Positions 27,585-35,973 are shown, counted from the stretch's first letter. The stretch: 64,000 nt of DNA from Bacteroidaceae bacterium (GCA_017651315.1 JAGCDE010000001.1:33825-97824); one strand, 5' to 3'. The notes: generated by a model not told the origin, from the sequence alone. Made by a program: numbers and translations.

Positions 27585-28291
27585 AGAGGTTAACCAAAGA
27601 AGCCATCGAGCAGCTGGCGCTTAAAATGCGATTACAGGCAGGCTTGAACCCGTCAGAGCCTATCCACACGAAGACGCTGCTCAGAAAACTGGGGATTATG
27701 GTCATCTATCGTCCCCTCTCAGAGAAGGCTTGCGGTCTTTCGATGCGCTCAGCCGACGGACGTGGAAAGTTCATGCTCATCAACTCGAACAATTCGCGCG
27801 GACGCCAGCACTTCACCATTTGCCACGAGCTGTTCCATCTGTATTACGACGAGGAACCGAAACCGCACATATGCGGCACCCCCGGTTTGGAGAAAAATCC
27901 CGCCGAGATCAATGCCAACGCCTTTGCCTCAGCCCTACTTTTGCCACAGGCAGGTGTATTGGAGTTGATACATTCGGAAGAGATTGTGAACCGTCACATC
28001 TCCACCGCCACGATGCTGCGTGTGGAGCAGTTGTTTGGTGTCAGCCACCAGTCACTGTGCTATTGTCTCCGCCACCTGCGCCTGCTTACCGAAGAGGAAT
28101 TGCAGGATCATTTAGCCGAGAGCATGGAGATTCAGCAGATTGCCACAGAATACGGTTATGACCTTTCGCTTTATCAGCCAGGCAACGAAGGCGTGGTGAT
28201 AGGCGATTTCGGTGAGAAAGCACGCCTGTTGTTCGAGCAGGAACGCATTTCCGAGGGCCACTATGTTGAACTGTTAAACCTACTGAAATAA
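27581..28291 (+). CDS. ImmA/IrrE family metallo-endopeptidase
   Basis: The start is set at ATG 27581, overlapping the XRE stop by four bases; the longer frame upstream lies inside the XRE gene. The 236-residue product begins MKRLTKEAIEQLALKMR and has the HExxH motif at 82-86 (FTICHELFHLYYDEE). A further conserved acidic stretch (AEINANAFASALLLP) supplies the third zinc ligand region typical of ImmA/IrrE (COG2856). Such peptidases cleave XRE repressors. The C-terminal 60 residues are helical and may contact the PIN partner. Confidence 0.9.
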   Translation: MKRLTKEAIEQLALKMRLQAGLNPSEPIHTKTLLRKLGIMVIYRPLSEKACGLSMRSADGRGKFMLINSNNSRGRQHFTICHELFHLYYDEEPKPHICGTPGLEKNPAEINANAFASALLLPQAGVLELIHSEEIVNRHISTATMLRVEQLFGVSHQSLCYCLRHLRLLTEEELQDHLAESMEIQQIATEYGYDLSLYQPGNEGVVIGDFGEKARLLFEQERISEGHYVELLNLLK

Positions 28292-28293
28292 GG

Positions 28294-28821
28294 ATGGCCA
28301 AAGGAGCAAAGATAAAGATACAGATTGTCTTGGATGCAGATGTTGTGATACACTTCGCCAAAGGGGGACGGCTCAGTCAGTTGCCCAGCATTTTCCCTGA
28401 CTATGAATACGTGTTGCTGGAAGCTGTGCACGAGGAATTGCAGTCGGACATTAGGACGCAAGTTGACAATCAGATCATGCTGTTGAAGACCATTACGCTC
28501 CACTCCTTTGCGCCTCATGGCGAGATGCTTCGCGAATATGCCATGCTAAGAAGCCGATTCGGTAAGGGCGAGAGTGCCTGCATGGCCTATTGTCTGTTTA
28601 CCCACAATGTGATAGGTAGCAGTAATCTGTGCGACATCCGTGCTTATTGCCAAGAGAAGCAGATAACGTATCTCACTACGATAGACTTTCTCTGGTACGC
28701 ATGGCGTAAGCATCTGATGACTACTGATGAGATAAAGACGTTCATCTGCGAAGTAAGGTCAAAAGGAAGTATTTTGCCTGAAGTGGATATAGAGAAGTAT
28801 GTATGTGATACAGTTTTGTAA
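28294..28821 (+). CDS. PIN-like domain protein (putative toxin of the XRE-ImmA module)
   Basis: This 175-residue protein begins two bases after the ImmA stop. PIN-like acidic positions are visible: D14 and D16 in IVLDADVVIHF, Glu near 43-48 (LLEAVHEEL), E93 in GKGESACMAY, D114 in SSNLCDIRAYC and D135 in YLTTIDFLW. That is the order of a PIN nuclease active site. PIN proteins cut RNA and are common toxins. The arrangement XRE, COG2856 peptidase, PIN has been described as a toxin-antitoxin-like module in comparative genomics; here I infer the role from order and motifs. Confidence 0.75.
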   Translation: MAKGAKIKIQIVLDADVVIHFAKGGRLSQLPSIFPDYEYVLLEAVHEELQSDIRTQVDNQIMLLKTITLHSFAPHGEMLREYAMLRSRFGKGESACMAYCLFTHNVIGSSNLCDIRAYCQEKQITYLTTIDFLWYAWRKHLMTTDEIKTFICEVRSKGSILPEVDIEKYVCDTVL

Positions 28822-28911
28822 GCAGAATTCTCTCATATGAGAACTCGGATTCCTTTGTTAAAAATAGAAGTAAAACTAAATACCGTTAACAACTAATTAT
28901 TTAGGTTAAAG

Positions 28912-28940
28912 TCACGCATATTTTGAATATTTGTGCGTGA
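28912..28940. promoter_or_regulatory. Inverted repeat upstream of blaI-like gene (possible operator)
   Basis: TCACGCA (28912-28918) and TGCGTGA (28934-28940) form a perfect 7-bp inverted repeat around an AT-rich 15-base centre, 66 bases before the BlaI-like start. BlaI/MecI repressors bind dyads in their own promoter, so it is a candidate operator, though the sequence differs from the TACA/TGTA half-sites of staphylococcal blaI. Confidence 0.35.
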
Positions 28941-29005
28941 TTTGCTTGCTTTCAGATTGTTCATGAACTTTCTTTGCTGTGTCAACTAAAAACTTAGTTA
29001 GAAAT

Positions 29006-29377
29006 ATGAAGGCATTGACAGAGAAAGAGCAGATGGTAATGAGTGTGCTTTGGGAGCATCGTCATTGCGGCGTTGAGGATGTGATAAGTCACCTTGGCGA
29101 GCCCAAGCCCGCGTACAATACCATCCTTACGTTCCTCCGCATCCTTGAGCAGAAAGGTTTCATATACTATGAGGTAAAAGGAAAGAAACATATCTATTAT
29201 CCTGTAATAGAAAAAGGAGAGTACACCCGATGGACACTTACCGATATGAAGGATAAACTCTTTAACGGTTCGGCCCGTTCCATGGTGAACACATTTATCC
29301 TGGAGTCGGGCCTGTCGGAATCCGATGTACGTGAACTCATCGGGATGTTGAACGAACTTGAAACTTCAAAGCTATGA
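29006..29377 (+). CDS. BlaI/MecI/CopY family repressor
   Basis: The start is chosen at ATG 29006 (MKALTEKEQMVMSVLW), the usual N-terminus; an upstream GTG would add nine residues. The 123-residue protein has a winged helix (VEDVISHLGEPKPAYNTILTFLRILEQKGFIYYEVKGKKHIYYPV) and a helical dimerisation tail (SESDVRELIGMLNELE). It pairs with the BlaR-like sensor that overlaps its stop by four bases. BlaI repressors are cleaved upon sensor activation, releasing the operon. Confidence 0.93.
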   Translation: MKALTEKEQMVMSVLWEHRHCGVEDVISHLGEPKPAYNTILTFLRILEQKGFIYYEVKGKKHIYYPVIEKGEYTRWTLTDMKDKLFNGSARSMVNTFILESGLSESDVRELIGMLNELETSKL

Positions 29378-30855
29378 TTTACCTTGTTGTCTCGGCAATT
29401 TCGCTCGCCTTGATGGTGATTGTCTATCGCCTGGCCTTGAGCCGCACCACTTTCCATGGTTTCAACCGTTATGTGCTGTTGTCGTCATTGGCTCTCGCTG
29501 CGGTTCTGCCGCTTATACATCTGCAGGGCCTGGGTGTCAAGGCTGCCGGTCCGGTGGCCTACATGCTGAACGAGATAACGGTTTTTGCCGACGGCTCCAC
29601 CCGTATAGCTCCGGCGGCTGCACAGACCGCAAACGGTGTCGGCATAGTGTCAATCCTTACCTTGGTCTGGCTGGCAGGGGTGGCTGTATGCCTGATGAGG
29701 GTGGCTATAGGTATAGTCAGTTCCGAGATAATATGCCATCACCGTTCCAGAAGGCTTTCCGACGGTTCCCGCCTTGTCATAACCGGACGTGACTACGCGC
29801 CTTTCAGCTGGCGTAACTTCATAGTCATCTCAAGGAAGGATTATGAGAGCAACGGTGACATTATAATAGCCCACGAGCAGGCGCACATAAGGCTTCACCA
29901 TTCGGTTGACCTCATTCTGGCCCAGTTGTTCTGCGCCGTCCAATGGTTCAACCCCGCTGCATGGATGCTCAAGCGCAGTCTGCTTGAGGTCCATGAATAC
30001 GAGGCCGACGCCTCCGTGCTGGAGCGCGGCTTTGACGAGTGCCGTTATCAGATATGTCTGGTCCGTGCCGCCCTGCAAGGCAGGTTCGCGGTCACCACAA
30101 ATAACTTTGCCAATTGTTCAACCAAAAAAAGAATAGTTATGATGAAAAGAATTTCAACCAATCCTTGGGCGCGTATGAGAGTGCTGCTCATGTTGCCGGC
30201 AGCGGCGTTTGCAATCGTAATGGCATCGGCATGCAAATCCGATGAAAGTGAATCCCCGGTAAAAAGCCAGGACGGCTTGTCCGGGCAAGAGTCAGTTGAG
30301 GTTTTACCAAATGGCCAGAACACCCAGGACCTGATCCTTAACCTTCCCGGAGTGGAAATGGATGCCGACGGGAACATAACCGTGAACGGGAAGAAGGTGT
30401 CACGCATACTGATAAACGGCCAGGAGCTGGATGAGAAGAATCTGCCTGCTGCCGGGTCCGATGAGAGGAGGGCTCTGGAAAGGGCTGCCGAAGTGTTAGG
30501 GTCTGTAGATGGTGAAAAGAATGCGTCAGATGCTGATGATGATGTGTTTATGGTAGTTGAGGAGATGCCCGAATTCCCCGGAGGTACCGATGCCCTTCTG
30601 GAGTATTTGAGAACGAATCTGAAGTATCCGGACGAGTGTAAGGAGAATAACATTCAGGGCCGCGTGTTAGTATCCTTTGTAGTGAACAAGACGGGAGAGA
30701 TCATAAATGCGGAAGTGGTTAAGTCGGTTAACGAACTGCTTGATGCCGAGGCACTGCGTGTAGTCAACTCTATGCCTGTCTGGAAACCCGGTAAACAGCG
30801 TGGTGAGGTAGTTCGCGTAAAATACGTCGTTCCGGTTACTTTCAGAATGAACTGA
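29374..30855 (+). CDS. BlaR1/M56 family sensor peptidase fused to a TonB C-terminal domain
   Basis: This 493-residue membrane protein has N-terminal TM helices (about 1-55 and 88-112). An M56 zinc-peptidase domain carries H167-E-x-x-H171 (IIIAHEQAHIRLHHSVD) and VHEYEADASVL. A further TM segment sits near 270-290 (VLLMLPAAAFAIVMASA), followed by a low-complexity linker. The C-terminal TonB domain is at about 395-493 (VVEEMPEFPGGTDALLEYLRTNLKYP to VKYVVPVTFRMN). This BlaR-TonB architecture is widespread in Bacteroidales. Known BlaR homologues sense beta-lactams, but the ligand-binding domain is replaced here, so the signal is unknown. Confidence 0.92.
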   Translation: MIYLVVSAISLALMVIVYRLALSRTTFHGFNRYVLLSSLALAAVLPLIHLQGLGVKAAGPVAYMLNEITVFADGSTRIAPAAAQTANGVGIVSILTLVWLAGVAVCLMRVAIGIVSSEIICHHRSRRLSDGSRLVITGRDYAPFSWRNFIVISRKDYESNGDIIIAHEQAHIRLHHSVDLILAQLFCAVQWFNPAAWMLKRSLLEVHEYEADASVLERGFDECRYQICLVRAALQGRFAVTTNNFANCSTKKRIVMMKRISTNPWARMRVLLMLPAAAFAIVMASACKSDESESPVKSQDGLSGQESVEVLPNGQNTQDLILNLPGVEMDADGNITVNGKKVSRILINGQELDEKNLPAAGSDERRALERAAEVLGSVDGEKNASDADDDVFMVVEEMPEFPGGTDALLEYLRTNLKYPDECKENNIQGRVLVSFVVNKTGEIINAEVVKSVNELLDAEALRVVNSMPVWKPGKQRGEVVRVKYVVPVTFRMN

Positions 30856-30864
30856 TTATGACAA

Positions 30865-31632
30865 TCATTCCTCCTGTTTGAAGTAATACTGACCTTTGCC
30901 CTGGGTGGCGCTGCCAAAATTGATGGCGTTCCTGGGGCAGCGGTGATAGCAGCTCATGCAGTTGGTGCAATGACCGTTCCATTTGGGGCGGTCATTCTCT
31001 ATTGTTATGTTCCGGAGCGGGCAGTTCTTGGCGCAGATGCCGCAGCCGATGCAGTCATCAGATACACGGAACTTGCGGTCGGTTATGAGCAGGCCGTAGA
31101 ACAGGGGCTTGAGGATATTGGATTTCAGGAACGATGACCCGCCCTTGAGTTTGTTGAAACCGCCTTTGGCACGCTCCTTTATGAGCACTACGGCATCCTT
31201 AAGGCTGGCTTTAGTGCTCTCTGTCTTACGACGGGCATTCTCCGGTGTGTCCAGCTTGAAACCCGGCAGGTTGATGTACGTTTCGGGCATCTGGAAAGAG
31301 AAGAAGGCATCAAGCTCCAGACCTTGCTTAGAGAGGTCTTTCTTAAGATGTTTCTCCGTAAGTCCGGTCTCGTCGCCGCAGGTACAGGCTGCGAATATGT
31401 AGGCCGGCTTGCCCTTGAAGCCTGCCGTGCGCAGGAACTCTGATACCAGCTTGGGTACTGACCATGAATAGACGGGAAAGACTATTCCCAGAGACTCGTC
31501 GGGTCCGAATTCCAATGCCATTCCCTGGCGGGCGGCATCTGGGATGAATATCATATTGCTGTCTGCGAGTTCCTTGGACAGAGTATCGGCCACAAAACGG
31601 CTGTTGCCGCATCCGGAGTACCATAGTATCAT
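30865..31632 (-). CDS. EFR1 family ferredoxin (flavodoxin-like plus two 4Fe-4S clusters)
   Basis: A 255-residue protein. The N-terminal flavodoxin-like fold (MILWYSGCGNSRFVADTLSKELAD, GIVFPVYSWSVPKLVSEFL) resembles the EFR1 group. The C-terminal 2x[4Fe-4S] motif is C194xxC197xxC200xxxC204P and C222xxC225xxC228xxxC232P. It is an electron-transfer protein of unknown partner. Its start overlaps the stop of the QueH::5-FCL gene by four bases, so it is coupled to that gene, suggesting it may feed electrons to QueH, which needs reduction of epoxyqueuosine. That link is inference from gene order. Confidence 0.88.
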   Translation of the reverse strand: MILWYSGCGNSRFVADTLSKELADSNMIFIPDAARQGMALEFGPDESLGIVFPVYSWSVPKLVSEFLRTAGFKGKPAYIFAACTCGDETGLTEKHLKKDLSKQGLELDAFFSFQMPETYINLPGFKLDTPENARRKTESTKASLKDAVVLIKERAKGGFNKLKGGSSFLKSNILKPLFYGLLITDRKFRVSDDCIGCGICAKNCPLRNITIENDRPKWNGHCTNCMSCYHRCPRNAINFGSATQGKGQYYFKQEE

Positions 31633-32744
31633 ATCACCAGATCCATTATGATGTCATTGTCATCGGTGGGGACGGAGGGGAGCCTCTGGCAGTCAAAGCA
31701 TACCCCGGCCTTTACGGCGTGGGGCAGGAGAGGCAGCAGGCGGTCATAGAACCCGCGTCCGCGGCCTAAGCGATGTCCTGTACTGTCGAAAGCACGGCCT
31801 GGAACTAGAACAAGGGTTATGGGGGTGAGGTCAGCCAGCTGTTCACCCTCAGGCTCCGGTATGCCGAACTGCTCTCCCGGCTTTAGCGAGCCGCTTCCAG
31901 TGTAGCGTTTCACAACCAGTTCATCATCTTGGATTGACGGGAGGTAGAAACGTTTTCCTAAGGCGGCCCATTTTCCGATGAACTGAGGAGTCTGCACCTC
32001 ATCGTCCATTGACCAGTATATGAGAATGTCTGTGGCGTTACGGAATGTACCGGTCTGCTCCAGGCGTTCCCAGACCGCGGCGGATTGTGCGGCTTTCCGC
32101 TCCGGGGTCATCATGCCTACAAGGCGTTTTATGTGCTGGCGGGACTGTTTCTTGTCATCACACATGGCATTCATGCTGAACTCGCAGCCGCAGTAGCGCT
32201 GGTTGTAGAACCCCTGCTCGCGGATTATCTGTGAGCGGCGTTCCTGCAGTCCTCCCTGACGCCAGTTGCGCTCCCAGAATGTAAGCCCCGGGAACTGTGC
32301 CGCAGCCCACCGGCCTGCCTCCAAAATCTGGTCATGACGTTTCCACCGGCTGGAGTCAAGGGTGGATGTGAACACCGTGAACCCGTGTTCCGATGCATAG
32401 CGTGCGGCATTCAGAAGGCGCGTCCTGAAACATTCCAGGCAGCGTGCCCCGCGTTCCGGCTCACCCTCCAGTCCTTTTACACAGCACTTCCAGGCGTCAT
32501 GGTCATAATCGGCATCGATTATCTCAAGGCCCAGGCTGCTGGCGTATCGGCTGCACTCCTCCTTTCGGACCAGATACTCCTCTATCGGGTATATATTGGG
32601 ATTGCAGTAGTAGATTACAGGCGTGATACCGTTCCCCATCATCCACTCTATGATGGCACCGCTGCAAGGTGCGCAGCATGTGTGGAGCAGAACCTTAGCG
32701 GCTCCGCCCGGCACATCATCCTGTGTATGGTCCCTGCTGCCCAT
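31629..32744 (-). CDS. queH: QueH-like epoxyqueuosine reductase fused to 5-formyltetrahydrofolate cyclo-ligase
   Basis: The start is placed at ATG 32744, which shares one base with the Fur stop (TAATG); a longer frame to 32795 would run through the fur gene. The 371-residue product has two domains. Residues 15-190 match QueH (DUF208), with LLHTCCAPC (C23, C24, C27), C87-C88, C102xxC105 and YCGC (C185, C187), cysteines that bind the Fe-S and metal site. Residues 196-371 match 5-FTHF cyclo-ligase (GRGRGFYDRLLP, VPGRAFD). It combines tRNA queuosine synthesis with folate metabolism. The fusion is unusual. Confidence 0.85.
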   Translation of the reverse strand: MGSRDHTQDDVPGGAAKVLLHTCCAPCSGAIIEWMMGNGITPVIYYCNPNIYPIEEYLVRKEECSRYASSLGLEIIDADYDHDAWKCCVKGLEGEPERGARCLECFRTRLLNAARYASEHGFTVFTSTLDSSRWKRHDQILEAGRWAAAQFPGLTFWERNWRQGGLQERRSQIIREQGFYNQRYCGCEFSMNAMCDDKKQSRQHIKRLVGMMTPERKAAQSAAVWERLEQTGTFRNATDILIYWSMDDEVQTPQFIGKWAALGKRFYLPSIQDDELVVKRYTGSGSLKPGEQFGIPEPEGEQLADLTPITLVLVPGRAFDSTGHRLGRGRGFYDRLLPLLPHAVKAGVCFDCQRLPSVPTDDNDIIMDLVI

Positions 32745-33190
32745 TATGCGTAATGTACGTGCCGGAATGGCTGCTGACCTTTTTTGATGGCGCATTCCGG
32801 GCAGATGCCCTTGGCCATATAGTTAACGCTCTCCACGAGGAAACCGTCAGGGAGTTTCACCTGCGGGACCGGAATCTCCCCAAGGCAGAAAGTGCGGTGG
32901 CACACCTCGCAGTGGAAATGCACGTGACGGTCATCATCGGTCTCCCCCTTGGCGTGACAGAGCTCATAGCGGACGCCATCGCAACCGTCATCGATCCGGT
33001 GGAGCAGATGGTTCTCATTGAAAAGAGTCAGAGTACGGAAAATTCCGGACTTGTCAATCGTGTCAAGACGCTCCTCCAGCTCCGCCATGGTGACTGGGCG
33101 CTCACTCCCGGCAAGTGCCTTGAGCACCAGCAGCCTGTTGGCCGTAGGCTTGATCCCGTGCTCCTCCAGTATCTTTTCTAATTCATCCAT
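32744..33190 (-). CDS. Fur family transcriptional regulator (Zur-like)
   Basis: ATG 33190 gives a 148-residue protein (MDELEKILEEHGIKPT); the longer frame starts at TTG 33217 inside the promoter element. It has a winged helix (residues 5-80), a regulatory metal site (DRHVHFHCEVCHRTFCL) and the structural CPEC near the C-terminus, as in Fur/Zur/PerR. The neighbour is a COG0523 GTPase with a His-rich loop, a zinc-homeostasis marker, so Zur is the likely specificity, although iron cannot be excluded. It overlaps the QueH fusion by one base (TAATG). Confidence 0.9.
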   Translation of the reverse strand: MDELEKILEEHGIKPTANRLLVLKALAGSERPVTMAELEERLDTIDKSGIFRTLTLFNENHLLHRIDDGCDGVRYELCHAKGETDDDRHVHFHCEVCHRTFCLGEIPVPQVKLPDGFLVESVNYMAKGICPECAIKKGQQPFRHVHYA

Positions 33191-33214
33191 CGTATCATAA
33201 TTAAAAGCCAACAC

Positions 33215-33222
33215 CAAAGTTA
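33215..33222 (-). promoter_or_regulatory. -7 element (TAACTTTG) of the fur gene
   Basis: Minus-strand TAACTTTG matches TAnnTTTG, with the Fur ATG 24 bases downstream. It lies at the 3' end of the GTPase gene. Because no -33 element is clear and the genes are in tandem, fur may be both read through and promoted here. Confidence 0.45.
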
Positions 33223-34512
33223 CTCAACTAGGCATGCATCCAGCTCCTTCTTTATATAGCCCTTGTCTATATTCCGGCCTATGAAGACCAGTTTCTGCAT
33301 ACGGTCACCGTATGTCCCGTCCCAGTCGGCCGCCAGAGTGGGGTCGGTCCGGAGCAGATTGGCCAGCTGGTCCTCGGGCATGGTGGCGTACCACTGTCCG
33401 GCGTTCTTGAGGGTCATCTGCTTGCCGGCCTGCTCAAAGAGGTAGCAGATGTCAAACTCGTCGGTGAAATAACACATACCTTTGGTACGGATGATACCCT
33501 TCGGCCAGCGCTTGGAGACAAACCAGTCAAAACGGTTCAGGTCCATCGGGCGGCGGGCATAATAGACGTATGTGCCTATCCCGTATTCCTCCACCTCACC
33601 GCCTTCATGGTCGTGGTGATGGTGGTGATGCCCGTGATCATGGTGATGGCGCTCGTCTCCTTCATGCTCCTCATGTCCATCATCATGGTGGTGATGATGT
33701 TCATGTTCATCATCGTCATCATCATCGTGGTGATGTTCATGTTCATCGTCATCATCATCATCCTGATCCTCCAGTTCAGAGCCTCGTTTCTCTATCTCAT
33801 GGATCCAGGTTGCGCTTGTGGCCACCTTCTCGAAGTCAAACATTCCGGTATTCAGGATGTTCTCCAGCTCTATGTCACCGTAGTCACACTCCATGATACG
33901 CGCACTCGGCTGCAGGGCGCGAACTATCTTGCGTATGCGCAACAGCTCGTCGGCACTCACCTCCGATGCCTTGTTCAGCAGGACGATATTGCAGAACTCT
34001 ATCTGCTGTATGACCAGGTTCTCCAAATCCTCCTCGCCTATGTTCTTCTTCATCAGGTCATCGCCGCAGCCGAACTCGTCACGTATGCGCAATGCATCGA
34101 CCACAGTCACAATGCAGTCCAGTTCCGGAATCCCGTCCTTGGTATATTTATCCTCCATGCGGGGTATAGAGCAGATGGTCTGGGCAATGGGGCCGGGCTC
34201 GCATATTCCGCTGGCCTCAATCACTATGTAGTCAAAACGGTGCAGGGCAATAATCTGGTGCAGCTGCTCCACAAGGTCCATCTTCAGGGTACAGCATATA
34301 CAGCCGTTCTGCAGAGCCACCAGGCTGTCATCATTCATGCCTACCACACCACCCTGCTGGATGAGGGAGGCGTCAATGTTGACCTCACCTATATCATTTA
34401 CTATAACCGCGAACCTGATACCCTTGCCGTTGCTGAGAATCCTGTTCAGCAGGGTTGTCTTTCCGCTGCCTAAATAACCGGTGAGCAGCAGGACCGGAGT
34501 CTTTTCTATCAT
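33220..34512 (-). CDS. G3E (COG0523/CobW) GTPase with an extreme His/Asp-rich loop
   Basis: This 430-residue GTPase has Walker A GYLGSGKT (12-19), the metal-binding CxCC (C71-I-C73-C74) of G3E chaperones, VIVNDIGEVNID, ASGICEP and LNKASEV. A CobW_C domain is at about 310-420. Between the G domain and CobW_C, residues 249-303 are almost wholly His, Asp and Glu. Such loops bind several zinc ions. COG0523 members deliver zinc to client enzymes under limitation. It lies upstream of Zur-like and QueH genes on the same strand. The stop is 30 bases before the fur start. Confidence 0.92.
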   Translation of the reverse strand: MIEKTPVLLLTGYLGSGKTTLLNRILSNGKGIRFAVIVNDIGEVNIDASLIQQGGVVGMNDDSLVALQNGCICCTLKMDLVEQLHQIIALHRFDYIVIEASGICEPGPIAQTICSIPRMEDKYTKDGIPELDCIVTVVDALRIRDEFGCGDDLMKKNIGEEDLENLVIQQIEFCNIVLLNKASEVSADELLRIRKIVRALQPSARIMECDYGDIELENILNTGMFDFEKVATSATWIHEIEKRGSELEDQDDDDDDEHEHHHDDDDDDEHEHHHHHDDGHEEHEGDERHHHDHGHHHHHHDHEGGEVEEYGIGTYVYYARRPMDLNRFDWFVSKRWPKGIIRTKGMCYFTDEFDICYLFEQAGKQMTLKNAGQWYATMPEDQLANLLRTDPTLAADWDGTYGDRMQKLVFIGRNIDKGYIKKELDACLVE

Positions 34513-34536
34513 TTTTACAAGTTCTGAATCGTTTAG

Positions 34537-35808
34537 TTATTCTGTCGGTGCGTTGTTTATGCGGTCAGTATAGAAACGTCGGAAATCTGACCACTTATAG
34601 TAGGGAGCATTGTCTGTGGGTACCGGAAGTGTAGCCTCCGCACCGTTCAGCATACATTTTACAAGAATGTCATCCGGTTTCTTGCTGTTACGGTAGAAAA
34701 TGAGCTGTATGTTTGATGCCTTGCATGTCTCCCAGCTCTGGTAACAGTTCTTCACCTCATACGGGTCCTCCGGATCGAGATCCGCACCGTTCATTCCCAT
34801 CAGCACGGTCAGAGGCCCTAAACAGCTGTCGTGTCCGAACCGAAGGTCAGCCACATGGTCACTGCTTCCGCTGATTACGGCATCGGCTTTCCTGAGTATG
34901 TCCTGAAGGATGGGAATCATGGTATATTGACCGGAGAACACCCAGGAGTATGAACCAAGGTTGGAGCTTTCCCATTGGTCAGCTATCTCCTGGTCAGTTA
35001 TTATGTCACCCATCATCCCTTCGTGATAGATGTTGGGAAGTGAAGTATAGAGATTTATGAGGTCACCTGAAATACGGCTTGCATTGCCCGGCAGTCCGTC
35101 GGTGCTGACGAATACACGGGATATGATATCCCTACGCAGGGAGTTGTCGCTCCTGAACGTGTTCCTGTTCTGTTCGTAGCGCGGCTTGGCCTTGGGATAA
35201 TTGTGCTTTACCGGATTCTGGCTGTCATCGGGCACCACTCCGTCCAGAGTGAAACGTGATGACTGCTCGCGTATCTCCAACTTGGGATTGCACTGTACCA
35301 GCTCCTGGCAGAATGCGGACATGCTCAGTACGCATCGGCCTGACAGTGATGATATGGCCAGTATGTTGCCTCCTTTCCTGAACACTTCCGGAAAGCGGTT
35401 GTACATGGTCCTTGCTATACCCTGATGCTGTTCCCATCCTAATTGCGTCAGTTCGCTCACTCCGGTCTTGAGCTCATCCTTGGCTGCCATGAACTTACTG
35501 TAGAATGACTCACCCTGGGCTGTGAGCAGGTGCTTGTTGTGGGCTGTGGTCATGAGGCTGTCCAGATCATTGTAGAGCTGGTCATTCCAGTAGTATCTTG
35601 AACCATGACGGCCGTAATGGCTTATATAGAACGGTTTGTATCCCCGTGGGGCCTTGGTGAGAACGGTCTCCTGTGACTGGTACGGGTAGTCAGTGCCGTA
35701 CGCTTTACGCGGATCGGCCTTCAGCTGCTCAAGCGGACTCACCTGTGCATACAGCGCTGTCACAAGCGGCAGCAGGAGCAGAGTAGAAATAATTTTCCTT
35801 AGTGACAT
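34537..35808 (-). CDS. Histidine acid phosphatase (MINPP/phytase-like)
   Basis: The start is at ATG 35808 (MSLRKIISTLLLLPLVTALYA, a signal peptide); the longer frame is unlikely. The 423-residue protein has the catalytic RHG motif at R67-H68-G69-S70-R71 (ISHYGRHGSR) and the proton-donor HD in LRFGHDSCLGPL. Clade-2 histidine phosphatases like BtMinpp remove phosphate from inositol hexaphosphate. Those bacterial MINPPs normally carry HAE where this protein has HD, so phytase activity is probable but not certain. It is secreted to the periplasm and has its own promoter-like element. Confidence 0.85.
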   Translation of the reverse strand: MSLRKIISTLLLLPLVTALYAQVSPLEQLKADPRKAYGTDYPYQSQETVLTKAPRGYKPFYISHYGRHGSRYYWNDQLYNDLDSLMTTAHNKHLLTAQGESFYSKFMAAKDELKTGVSELTQLGWEQHQGIARTMYNRFPEVFRKGGNILAISSLSGRCVLSMSAFCQELVQCNPKLEIREQSSRFTLDGVVPDDSQNPVKHNYPKAKPRYEQNRNTFRSDNSLRRDIISRVFVSTDGLPGNASRISGDLINLYTSLPNIYHEGMMGDIITDQEIADQWESSNLGSYSWVFSGQYTMIPILQDILRKADAVISGSSDHVADLRFGHDSCLGPLTVLMGMNGADLDPEDPYEVKNCYQSWETCKASNIQLIFYRNSKKPDDILVKCMLNGAEATLPVPTDNAPYYKWSDFRRFYTDRINNAPTE

Positions 35809-35846
35809 ATCATTCTTCTTTGTGTTTACAAGTGCAAAATCTATGC

Positions 35847-35854
35847 CAAACTTA
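35847..35854 (-). promoter_or_regulatory. -7 element (TAAGTTTG) of the phosphatase gene
   Basis: Minus-strand TAAGTTTG fits the consensus, 38 bases upstream of the ATG at 35808. No -33 match was found. Confidence 0.4.
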
Positions 35855-35948
35855 TATGTTTTTTTTGGTTTCAGGTGATTCATTCATCAAAAAAGAGCGC
35901 AGAACCGTCAAAAACGGGAAAACATGATACAGTTTGTCCCGTTTTGAT

Positions 35949-35956
35949 TAAGTTTG
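35949..35956 (+). promoter_or_regulatory. -7 element (TAAGTTTG) of the ABC exporter gene
   Basis: TAAGTTTG, 17 bases before the ATG at 35974, fits TAnnTTTG. A TTTG at 35933 is too close to be its -33, so support is partial. Confidence 0.4.
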
Positions 35957-35973
35957 CTGAAAAATGCACCTCT

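Noticed and set aside
33607-34473. Long plus-strand frame opposite the G3E GTPase
   Set aside because: Its Met/Val-rich runs are the reverse of the His/Asp repeat; the minus-strand gene has full GTPase motifs.
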